Below are positions 1 through 5,604 of a stretch of 6,684 bases of DNA, piece after piece (position 1 is the stretch's first letter; each line of letters starts with the position of its first letter). This DNA is from JANRKT01 sp033763355 (lineage in GTDB: Bacteria > Bacteroidota > Bacteroidia > Chitinophagales > Chitinophagaceae): contig JANRKT010000349.1 in assembly GCA_033763355.1 (NCBI GenBank), forward strand, positions 1-6,684, written 5' to 3'. Position numbers and translations under genes: made by a program. Under the pieces are notes generated by a model. It made no database searches. It was not told the origin of the DNA and was given only the letters and a program-made list of their open reading frames with translations.

Positions 1-371
1 GTTTGCCTGTACAGGTAGCCGGCCCAGGTAGATTGTTTTAACTCTTCCGCTTCCAGTATGCTGCGGGTATCAGCCCAGGTAATCAGGTTGGTAACCGGTT
101 CATTCTTTTCATTTACGGCCATTATGCCATGCATGGCGCAACTGAAGCTGAACCCGGTAATCTCGTACCTGTTCTTGAGCCTTGTTATTATTTCTCCAAT
201 GCAAAACAATGTAGCCTGTAATAAAGTTTGGGGCACCTGTTCCTGGTAGTTGGGTTTGGGTTGCAGTATAGAGTAGCTTTCCTGCGCTGTGGTAATAACT
301 TTGCCGTCTTCAGTTAAAGCAACCGCTTTGGCAGAACTTGTTCCGATGTCTGTGCCGATAACGCATTTCAT
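1..371 (-). CDS. FGGY-family carbohydrate kinase, probably gluconokinase (N-terminal part, cut by window edge)
   Basis: This gene encodes a cytoplasmic ATP-dependent sugar kinase of the FGGY family. Only its first 123 residues lie in the window; family members are usually about 490-520 residues. The start is the ATG at 371-369, giving MKCVIGTDIGTSSAKAV, the glycine- and serine-rich phosphate-binding loop that opens the first actin-like ATPase fold. Further on, residues 76-86 read SFSCAMHGIMA and residues 98-103 read TWADTR. These match the conserved 'SSAMH' and 'W.D.R' sugar-binding segments of the gluconokinase/xylulokinase branch. The MHG form together with TWADTR suggests gluconokinase (gluconate to 6-phosphogluconate), but xylulokinase or another FGGY kinase cannot be excluded without the C-terminal half. 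No stop or frameshift interrupts the visible part. No strong Shine-Dalgarno sequence precedes the start. The upstream 300 bp is repeat-rich, so the gene is probably transcribed separately from the acetyltransferase gene behind it. Confidence 0.85.
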   Translation of the reverse strand, partial: MKCVIGTDIGTSSAKAVALTEDGKVITTAQESYSILQPKPNYQEQVPQTLLQATLFCIGEIITRLKNRYEITGFSFSCAMHGIMAVNEKNEPVTNLITWADTRSILEAEELKQSTWAGYLYRQ

Positions 372-428
372 GGCGACAATGAAGTTAATGTAACCGCAGG
401 GGATTATCAATTTATCTTTTCCTGGACA

Positions 429-538
429 GGCCACAGATTACACAGATTAGCACGGATATATTTTTATTATTACAATTTGCACTTTTATAGATTTAAGGCA
501 GAGGTTGGTTTTTTCTGTGTCAACCTGTGTAACCAGCC
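429..538. repeat. Palindromic CCACAGATT repeat, copy A
   Basis: The left arm (429-464) contains GGCCACAGATTACACAGATT followed by AGCACGGATATATTTT. The right arm (509-538) is a partly decayed reverse complement, TTTTTTCTGTGTCAACCTGT and on to GTAACCAGCC. The arms are themselves made of shorter 9-10 bp units (CACAGATTA / CACAGATTAG / CACGGATAT), so the element is a repeat within an inverted repeat, with an AT-rich loop of about 44 bp. The left arm differs from that of copy B at one base in 36. It lies between two minus-strand genes. It resembles REP-type intergenic elements; transcribed RNA could fold into a long hairpin. Similar CCACAGATT-type sequences are, from memory, common in intergenic DNA of diverse bacteria. 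Confidence 0.8.
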
Positions 539-557
539 TGATGGCAGTCATGTCAGT

Positions 558-660
558 GGCCACAGATTGCACAGATTAGCACGGATATATTTTGCATCTC
601 TATAGCTTCCCGGACAACATCTGATTTTTTCTGTGTCAATCTGTGTAATCTGTGGCTACA
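558..660. repeat. Palindromic CCACAGATT repeat, copy B
   Basis: The left arm (558-593) begins GGCCACAGATTGCACAGATT and differs from copy A at a single base in 36. The right arm (625-656) is TTTTTTCTGTGTCAATCTGT followed by GTAATCTGTGGC and is better preserved than in copy A. The outer 20 bases of the two arms pair almost perfectly (one mismatch); the inner part (AGCACGGA against TCTGTGTC) pairs less well. The loop of about 31 bp is unrelated to that of copy A. The last ten bases, TGTGGCTACA at 651-660, recur at 667-676, where they overlap the stop codon of the acetyltransferase gene. Together with copy A this accounts for most of the 300-bp gene-free stretch; the rest (372-428, 539-557) shows nothing I can name. 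Confidence 0.8.
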
Positions 661-671
661 GCTTTTTGTGG

Positions 672-1172
672 CTACAATTTTTTTCTCATCACATAATCAT
701 TCATAAAATACCCGTTGCCGATATCTATATCTTCCTCCCTGAAAACCGCGAACCCGATTTTTTCATAAAAACTTTTAGCCGGGTTGTAACGGTTCACATT
801 CAGTTCAAGTATTTCAGCGCCAAGCGGTATAATATCCGCACTTATATCATCCAGCATTTTTTTGCCAATGCCTTTGCCCTGCTGGCCGGGCAATATGTAA
901 ATTTTATGCAGGCGGAAAATGCGGCTGTCCCCTTCCGTTAAAGGGGAATAGGAAGCGAATGCCACCGGCTCTTTATCGTCGTAAGCAATTACAAACTGGT
1001 GACCCTTTTCGCTGATCTGCTCCTGCAGCGATGCTTCACTGTAGATCATTTCCAGCATGTAATCAACCTGCTCCCGGGTTAAGATGGATGAATAAGTCTG
1101 CGGCCATACTTTCATTGCAAGTTCACGTATCAGTGGTATGGCAGGCACATTTACTTTTTCAACTGTTATCAT
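672..1172 (-). CDS. GNAT-family N-acetyltransferase
   Basis: This gene encodes a cytoplasmic acetyl-CoA-dependent acyltransferase of 166 residues, the usual length for a single GNAT domain. I chose the ATG at 1172-1170 (MITVEKVNV). The open frame extends upstream to an ATG at 1253, but those extra 27 residues lie wholly inside the PrsW-like gene, are cysteine-rich and unlike a GNAT start. Visible motifs are a WPQTYSSILTREQVDYML segment (23-40) as in RimI-like GNATs, the strand-4/helix-3 acetyl-CoA loop LPGQQGKGIGKKML (94-107, with Q-x-x-G-x-G at 98-103), and the motif B region LNVNRYNPAKSFYEKIGF (124-141). The substrate cannot be read from sequence; related proteins acetylate small amines, peptides or protein N-termini. 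The start overlaps the end of the PrsW-like gene by 14 bp, which implies co-transcription and probably translational coupling. The TAG stop (674-672) sits in a short duplicate of the flanking repeat end. Confidence 0.88.
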   Translation of the reverse strand: MITVEKVNVPAIPLIRELAMKVWPQTYSSILTREQVDYMLEMIYSEASLQEQISEKGHQFVIAYDDKEPVAFASYSPLTEGDSRIFRLHKIYILPGQQGKGIGKKMLDDISADIIPLGAEILELNVNRYNPAKSFYEKIGFAVFREEDIDIGNGYFMNDYVMRKKL

Positions 1173-1884
1173 TTTGGTTATCCCCGTGTATCTGTTGTGA
1201 TAAAATAACATGTTCTTTAATGGCCCTGCGTGACAACCACACTGCAACGGCAAAAGAAATTACAGCGCCGGAAAACAGCATGATTTCAGAAACATATTGT
1301 TTTACAAGCTGGTCTTCCCTGAGAAAAAGAAAGAAATCGAATGTGCCGTGAAAGAATACCGCCCAGAACAGGCCCAGCATCATGTACATGATCCGCCGGT
1401 CGTAATTGATCCATGCTTTACCGATGCTGTACCCCATCAATACGGCGAAAGTGCCATGCGCCGGAACAGAAAGAAACATGCGGACAAACGCTGTAGCATA
1501 ACCGTGCTGCATTACATACATGATGTTTTCAATAGTGGCAAAGCCCATACCCACCATTACCGAATACACAATGCCATCATAAGGTTCGTCAAATTCCTTT
1601 TTCGGGAAAGCATAATAGCGTACCATAATGTACTTGCTCCATTCTTCCGTGAGGGCCACAACGAGGTAAGCAAAGATGGCAATTGAAAAAATATTCTGCG
1701 GCATTAAAGCTTTATGCAAAGGGGTAAGCAGCAGTTGCAGGCCCAAAGCAATAAAAGCGCTGAGCACACCAAGAAAAAAACTGACAATCAGGTGCCTTCT
1801 TGGTTCTTTGTTATACTGGTCTTTAAAAAAGATATACAAACAGATGGCAATGCCGGGAGCAATAGCAAGGGAGAGTAAAAGCAT
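1159..1884 (-). CDS. PrsW-like intramembrane protease
   Basis: This gene encodes a polytopic inner-membrane protein of 241 residues from the PrsW family, putative glutamate/metal-dependent intramembrane proteases related to the CPBP/ABI clan. Bacillus PrsW performs site-1 cleavage of the anti-sigma factor RsiW. It starts MLLLSLAIAPGIAICLYIFF, a membrane segment, followed by the family-typical loop KDQYNKEPRR (21-30). Further hydrophobic segments lie near 33-54, 65-79, 105-125, 135-153, 165-188 and 200-217. The conserved residues are all present: EEWSK at 80-84, FATIEN at 115-120, H143 in AHGTFAVLMGY and H179 in FFHGTFDFF. It appears to be intact and catalytically competent. The C-terminus (218-241) is hydrophilic and probably cytoplasmic. 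It is the first gene of a two-gene operon with the GNAT gene and diverges from the large barrel protein gene. Its substrate is unknown; no anti-sigma or sigma gene is visible nearby. Confidence 0.88.
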   Translation of the reverse strand: MLLLSLAIAPGIAICLYIFFKDQYNKEPRRHLIVSFFLGVLSAFIALGLQLLLTPLHKALMPQNIFSIAIFAYLVVALTEEWSKYIMVRYYAFPKKEFDEPYDGIVYSVMVGMGFATIENIMYVMQHGYATAFVRMFLSVPAHGTFAVLMGYSIGKAWINYDRRIMYMMLGLFWAVFFHGTFDFFLFLREDQLVKQYVSEIMLFSGAVISFAVAVWLSRRAIKEHVILSQQIHGDNQNDNS

Positions 1885-2123
1885 GGGGTGAATTTACAGC
1901 AAAGCAACACTTTTGACAAATTGCAGACTGTGTTTGCAAATAAAGTCTTGCAGCCAAGCCGCCACTTCTTAATAACAGGCCCGGGCATTTTTTGCCATGG
2001 CTGTATAAATTATTCCTCAGCAAACTCATATCTGTGTTCATCTGTGTAATCTGTGGCTAACCTAAATCCAATCGTTTTCAATATTCCGGGATTCAGTATC
2101 TTTCATTAAAATCGGCCATTTGA
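1885..2123. promoter_or_regulatory. Divergent intergenic region between the PrsW-like gene and the metallopeptidase-barrel gene
   Basis: The 239 bp separate two divergent starts, so they should hold both promoters. For the plus-strand gene, TATCTTTC at 2097-2104 is one base off the Bacteroidota -7 consensus TAnnTTTG, with a TTTTC tract about 20 bp upstream; a transcript would then have a very short leader. This match is weak and unproven. No convincing -7/-33 pair was found on the minus strand. No Shine-Dalgarno precedes ATG 2124. The half repeat at 2031-2059 lies within it. Confidence 0.4.
2031..2059. repeat. Solitary right arm of the CCACAGATT repeat
   Basis: The 29 bases start TCTGTGTTCATCTGTGTAAT and end CTGTGGCTA. 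They match the right arm of copy B (630-658) except for two bases. No left arm (CCACAGATT) is present in the preceding 150 bp, so it is a half element. It lies 65 bp upstream of the start of the large plus-strand gene and could fall in or next to its promoter. Confidence 0.75.
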
Positions 2124-4985
2124 ATGCACAGTAAATTTTATTTTCTCTACCCCTTTAAAAACTGCAGAAAGAGATTCTTCATTTTACATGCTGTTATTTT
2201 TTTATTTTTTAATTTTTCCTTTCTCCGGGCGCAGCAATTCGGCGGCAATGCCCCTTCGCTGAAATGGAAGCAGATCAATACTGATACAGTCCGTGTGGTA
2301 TTCCCTGCAGGAATGGATATGCAGGCCAGAAGGGTTGCAGACATTGTTCACCATTTAAGCCGTACAACTGCGGGGTCTGTTGGTAATACAAACAGGAAGA
2401 TCAGTATTGTGCTGCAAAACCAGACCACATTATCCAATGCTTATGTTGGCCTTGCGCCATGGCGCAGCGAATTTTATCTCACCACTCCCCAAAACAGCCT
2501 TGAGCTGGGAAGCCTGCCCTGGTATGATAACCTTGCCATACACGAATGGAGGCATGTGCAGCAATATTCCAATTACAGAAAAGGTTTATCAAAGATCGCT
2601 TCATGGGTATTTGGGCAGGAAGGCCAGGCTGTTGCCAACAATGCTGCTATACCCGATTGGTTTTTTGAAGGCGACGCTGTGTTTAATGAAACTGCAGTAA
2701 GCGGGCAGGGCAGGGGGCGTTTGCCGGATTTCTTTAATGGTTACCGCTCGTTATGGAAGGCAGATAAATCTTACAGTTATATGAAACTGCGCAATGGTTC
2801 ACTGCGGCATTATGTGCCAGACCATTACCAGTTGGGGTATCTTGTTGTAGCCTATGGCAGGGAGAAATATGGCCATGAATTCTGGAAAAAAGTAACAGCT
2901 GATGCAGCCGCTTACCGTTCGTTGTTTTATCCTTTTCAGGCCGCTGTTAAAAAATATTCGGGCAGGGCGTATAAAAATTTTATTAATAATGCCATAATTT
3001 ATTATAAAGATGAAGTGAAAACTGTTGCTGAGAATGATTCAACTGCAGTAACAACGGCAGAAAAAAAATATGTGAAGGATTATACTTTCCCTTACCTGTT
3101 GGGTGAAGATTCTGTTTTGGTGCTTAAGAAAACTTACCGTGATATCCCTGCATGGCATATCATTAACGGCGGAAAGGAAACAAAGCTGACAGTTAAAGAT
3201 ATAGGGACTGATGATTATTATACTTACCGTGCAGGTAAAATAATTTACACAGCTTACGAACCCGATGCCCGCTGGGGATGGAGGGATTACAGTGTAATAC
3301 GCATACTGGATATACACACTAAGCTGAGCAGGGCCATAACAAAACGCAGTAAATACTTTTCGCCTGACCTTTCACCGGATGGAGGAAGGATAGTGGCTGT
3401 TGATGTTGCCCCTGACGGGAAGAATGAATTACATATTGTGGATGCTTTTAGCGGACAGGTGCAAAGAGTATTACCCAACAGGGAAGGATGGTTTATTACA
3501 TATCCGAAGTTCTGTAACTACGGCAAACAGGTTATTGCAGCAGTAAGAAACAGCGAAGGCCGGATGGCATTGGCTTTAATTGATGCTGCTGATGGCGGGT
3601 ATGACCTGCTGTTGCCTTTTGCCAACAGGGTTATTGCATATCCGTTTGTAAAAGGAGATTCTGTTTTGTTTACTGCTGCCAATAAAGGAAGGGATGAGTT
3701 ATTCATCTTACGGCTTTCAGAAAAAAAGCTGTATAAAGTTTTAAGCAGTTATACCGGCAATTACCAGGCTGCTTTAAATGACAATGGTGACAAACTAATA
3801 TGGAGCCGGTTTACTGCAGGAGGAAGGCTGTTGCACCAGTCGGTATTGCCGGCAATGACAGAAATGCCATTGAATGAATGGCAGACAGGCCTTCAGGATT
3901 TATATGTGTTGCAGGCTTTGCAGCAGGAGGGAGGGAACCAACTGGATAAAATTCCTTCTGCACCGTATGCGATAAAGAAGTATCACAAGACAACCGGCTT
4001 ATTTAATTTTCACAGCTGGCGCCCTTATTATGACCAGCCCGAATGGAGTTTTACCATTTACGGTGAGAATGTCCTGAATACATTTCAGTCCGAATTGTTT
4101 TTTAAGTACAATGAAAATGAGCAAAGCAAGGAGGTTGGTTTAAATGGCATTTTCGGAAGTTTATATCCCTGGATAACGGGAGGGGTTTCCTATACGTTTG
4201 ACAGGTTTTACAGGGATACTGCGCAAACCATTACATGGAATGAAGCAAACGCAAATATCGGTTTACAACTCCCGTTGAATTTTACGCAGGGGAAGTTTTA
4301 TAAATACCTCACGCTGGCTTCAACTGTCAATACAGATCGGGTGTATTTTACCGGAAATTCCAAAGACCAGTATATTGACAGGCAGGTTAATTATATTGAA
4401 AGTATTTTAAGCTGGAGTATGCAGGCACAGCAGGCAAGGCAGCATATTTATCCCCGCTTTGCATGGGTGCTTTACCTGCAGCACAGGGGCAGCATCAGTA
4501 AGTTCACCGCACAACAATTTCTTGCAACCACATCTTTATACTTTCCGGGTTTATTAAAAGATCATAACCTGGTATTTAGAGGCGCATGGCAGGCAAGTGA
4601 TACTGCCGGGCAATACAGGTTTGATAACAACTTTCCTTTTTCAAGAGGTTATCCTGCAGTTGATTTTCCAAGGATGTGGAAGCTGGGGGCGAATTATCAT
4701 TTTCCTTTGCTTTATCCTGACTGGGGTTTTGCCAATATTGTTTATTTCCTGCGCATAAGGGCAAATGCATTTTATGATTATACAGGAATAAAAAGCCGGA
4801 GAACAGGACAGGAGCGGTATTTGAATACGGTGGGCGGGGAAATTTTCTTTGATACCCGCTGGTGGAACCAGCAGCCTGTTACTTTCGGGATACGTTACAG
4901 CAGGTTGCTGAATTATAATATTTATACAAGGCCGCCCAATCCCAACCAATGGGAGTTTATTTTACCGGTAAATTTGCTGAGGTGA
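2124..4985 (+). CDS. Exported metallopeptidase / TolB-like propeller / Omp85-like outer-membrane barrel fusion protein
   Basis: This 953-residue protein appears to combine three modules. Residues 1-36 are a signal peptide: a basic stretch FKNCRKR, a hydrophobic core (18-34) and cleavage near RA|QQ. No other Met occurs before residue 64, so this start is the only credible one. Residues about 40-300 form a gluzincin-type zinc peptidase: AIHEWRHVQQY (138-148) carries HExxH at 140-144 and PDWFFEGDA (177-185) offers the third zinc ligand, E182. Residues about 315-600 look like a beta-propeller of the TolB/WD40-like (PD40) type, with DLSPDGGRIVAVD (415-427) and repeated strand ends such as LHIVDAFSG, LALIDAADG and LFILRLS. 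Residues about 638-953 are amphipathic strands, roughly 14-16, with SRGYPAVD (840-847) resembling the Omp85 L6 'RGY' motif, followed by five strands. The predicted location is the outer membrane, with the soluble modules on one side. The substrate is unknown. The zinc site and signal peptide are clear; the barrel family is inference. Confidence 0.8.
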   Translation: MHSKFYFLYPFKNCRKRFFILHAVIFLFFNFSFLRAQQFGGNAPSLKWKQINTDTVRVVFPAGMDMQARRVADIVHHLSRTTAGSVGNTNRKISIVLQNQTTLSNAYVGLAPWRSEFYLTTPQNSLELGSLPWYDNLAIHEWRHVQQYSNYRKGLSKIASWVFGQEGQAVANNAAIPDWFFEGDAVFNETAVSGQGRGRLPDFFNGYRSLWKADKSYSYMKLRNGSLRHYVPDHYQLGYLVVAYGREKYGHEFWKKVTADAAAYRSLFYPFQAAVKKYSGRAYKNFINNAIIYYKDEVKTVAENDSTAVTTAEKKYVKDYTFPYLLGEDSVLVLKKTYRDIPAWHIINGGKETKLTVKDIGTDDYYTYRAGKIIYTAYEPDARWGWRDYSVIRILDIHTKLSRAITKRSKYFSPDLSPDGGRIVAVDVAPDGKNELHIVDAFSGQVQRVLPNREGWFITYPKFCNYGKQVIAAVRNSEGRMALALIDAADGGYDLLLPFANRVIAYPFVKGDSVLFTAANKGRDELFILRLSEKKLYKVLSSYTGNYQAALNDNGDKLIWSRFTAGGRLLHQSVLPAMTEMPLNEWQTGLQDLYVLQALQQEGGNQLDKIPSAPYAIKKYHKTTGLFNFHSWRPYYDQPEWSFTIYGENVLNTFQSELFFKYNENEQSKEVGLNGIFGSLYPWITGGVSYTFDRFYRDTAQTITWNEANANIGLQLPLNFTQGKFYKYLTLASTVNTDRVYFTGNSKDQYIDRQVNYIESILSWSMQAQQARQHIYPRFAWVLYLQHRGSISKFTAQQFLATTSLYFPGLLKDHNLVFRGAWQASDTAGQYRFDNNFPFSRGYPAVDFPRMWKLGANYHFPLLYPDWGFANIVYFLRIRANAFYDYTGIKSRRTGQERYLNTVGGEIFFDTRWWNQQPVTFGIRYSRLLNYNIYTRPPNPNQWEFILPVNLLR

Positions 4986-4994
4986 GGGAGTATA

Positions 4995-5057
4995 GTGAAT
5001 GGGCAAACGTGAGACGTGAATGGTGAGTGGGGAATGGGAAATGGGAAATGGGATGAT
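4995..5057. repeat. Degenerate heptanucleotide tandem repeat, GTGANNN / GGGAATG type
   Basis: Nine consecutive 7-bp units can be laid out without gaps: gtgaatg, ggcaaac, gtgagac, gtgaatg, gtgagtg, gggaatg, ggaaatg, ggaaatg, ggatgat. The period is exact although the units vary. The array starts ten bases after the stop codon of the barrel-protein gene and occupies half of the convergent gap. It is strongly purine-biased on the plus strand. Confidence 0.75.
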
Positions 5058-5069
5058 TACAGCTATAAT

Positions 5070-5105
5070 GTCTGCTGCTTACTGGCGACTGCAGACTGCT
5101 GACTG
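5070..5105. repeat. Heptanucleotide tandem repeat, NNNACTG type, with a possible hairpin
   Basis: Five 7-bp units from 5071 read tctgctg, cttactg, gcgactg, cagactg, ctgactg. The array ends one base short of the stop codon (5109-5107) of the minus-strand GldM-like gene. GTCTGC at 5070-5075 and GCAGAC at 5091-5096 are inverted and could form a 6-bp stem with a 15-base loop, but no T-run follows, so a terminator role is doubtful. The same repeat family lies inside valS at 6414-6483. Confidence 0.75.
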
Positions 5106-5106
5106 T

Positions 5107-5562
5107 TCATAACACTTTAAACCTGATGCCCTCCGCTCTCATCTTCTTCCCGTTTTTCAAACGCACATAAATATTGTCAATCAGCATTTCATCGTCTTTC
5201 TTCACGTTGTCTTTTATACTGTCCCGCCATAATTCAGACATGATGTCTGTACTGTAGAACTCATAAGCACGGTAATCTTTTACTGTTTTTGTTTGTTCTG
5301 TTACTTCATCTTTGACAGTGCTTTTAAAAAAATAATTTACCCTGAAGCCGGTAACATTGTACAATGCGCCTTTTTCATCCCTTGCTTTCAGTGAAGAATC
5401 AACAATCCTTTTCAGCATATCTGCTGTTATGTTGCCCCCTTTAAAACCGCCCAGCGAAATGCTGAATTTTGGGATGCCTGTAACTACTGGGCTGGTTTTG
5501 TTCTGGGCGGCTGCAAGATGGCTATATGAAACCACAACAGCTAACAGCATTAATTTTTTCAT
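5107..5562 (-). CDS. Small secreted protein resembling the GldM C-terminal domain
   Basis: This 151-residue protein has a clear signal peptide (MKKLMLLAVVVSYSHLAAAQ, cleavage near residue 19), so it is exported to the periplasm or beyond. No lipobox cysteine is present. The mature part resembles the last domain of GldM, the type IX secretion/gliding motor protein: PKFSISLGGFKGGNIT (31-46), where GldM has a GGxKGG-xIs element; a central strand GFRVNYFF (72-79); and a close DEMLIDNIYVRLKNGKKMRAEGIRFKV (124-150) matching the GldM pattern 'G..V.FEDIka.gpdG..rkl..I.fkv'. GldM itself is about 510-520 residues with a transmembrane helix, so this would be a stand-alone domain. The match is recalled from family pattern, not computed. 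It starts 42 bp after valS on the same strand and may be co-transcribed. No gld/spr genes are visible nearby. Its function is unknown. Confidence 0.75.
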   Translation of the reverse strand: MKKLMLLAVVVSYSHLAAAQNKTSPVVTGIPKFSISLGGFKGGNITADMLKRIVDSSLKARDEKGALYNVTGFRVNYFFKSTVKDEVTEQTKTVKDYRAYEFYSTDIMSELWRDSIKDNVKKDDEMLIDNIYVRLKNGKKMRAEGIRFKVL

Positions 5563-5585
5563 TCCGTGATTTTAGTTATAAAACG

Positions 5586-5603
5586 ATAAGCCCTTTCGGT
5601 TAT
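5586..5603 (-). terminator. Weak hairpin directly after valS
   Basis: On the minus strand ATAACC-GAAA-GGGCTTAT can fold into a six-pair stem with a two-base bulge and a GAAA loop, followed by CGTTTTAT. It begins one base after the valS stop. The stem is short and AU-rich and the T-run is only four bases, so it may be an attenuating terminator or nothing. Confidence 0.25.
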
Positions 5604-5604
5604 T

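Noticed and set aside
429..660. CRISPR array
   Set aside because: The two copies are palindromic with long unequal loops and only one spacer-like gap; there are no regular 30-40 bp spacers or cas genes.
633..941. Plus-strand open frame of 102 residues
   Set aside because: It is the antisense shadow of the acetyltransferase gene and its flanking repeat, with no recognisable motif.
1173..1253. N-terminal extension of the acetyltransferase to the ATG at 1253
   Set aside because: The extra 27 residues lie fully inside the PrsW-like gene and do not look like part of a GNAT fold; ATG 1172 gives a normal family length.
1912..1936. Promoter from TTTG (1912-1915) and TGTGTTTG (1929-1936)
   Set aside because: The 13-bp spacing is too short for the Bacteroidota -33/-7 arrangement and the box has a mismatch at the key A.
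1823..2041. Short minus-strand frames upstream of the PrsW-like gene (also 1788-1988)
   Set aside because: They overlap the PrsW-like N-terminus in other frames, are cysteine- and leucine-rich shadow peptides, and lack a family signature.
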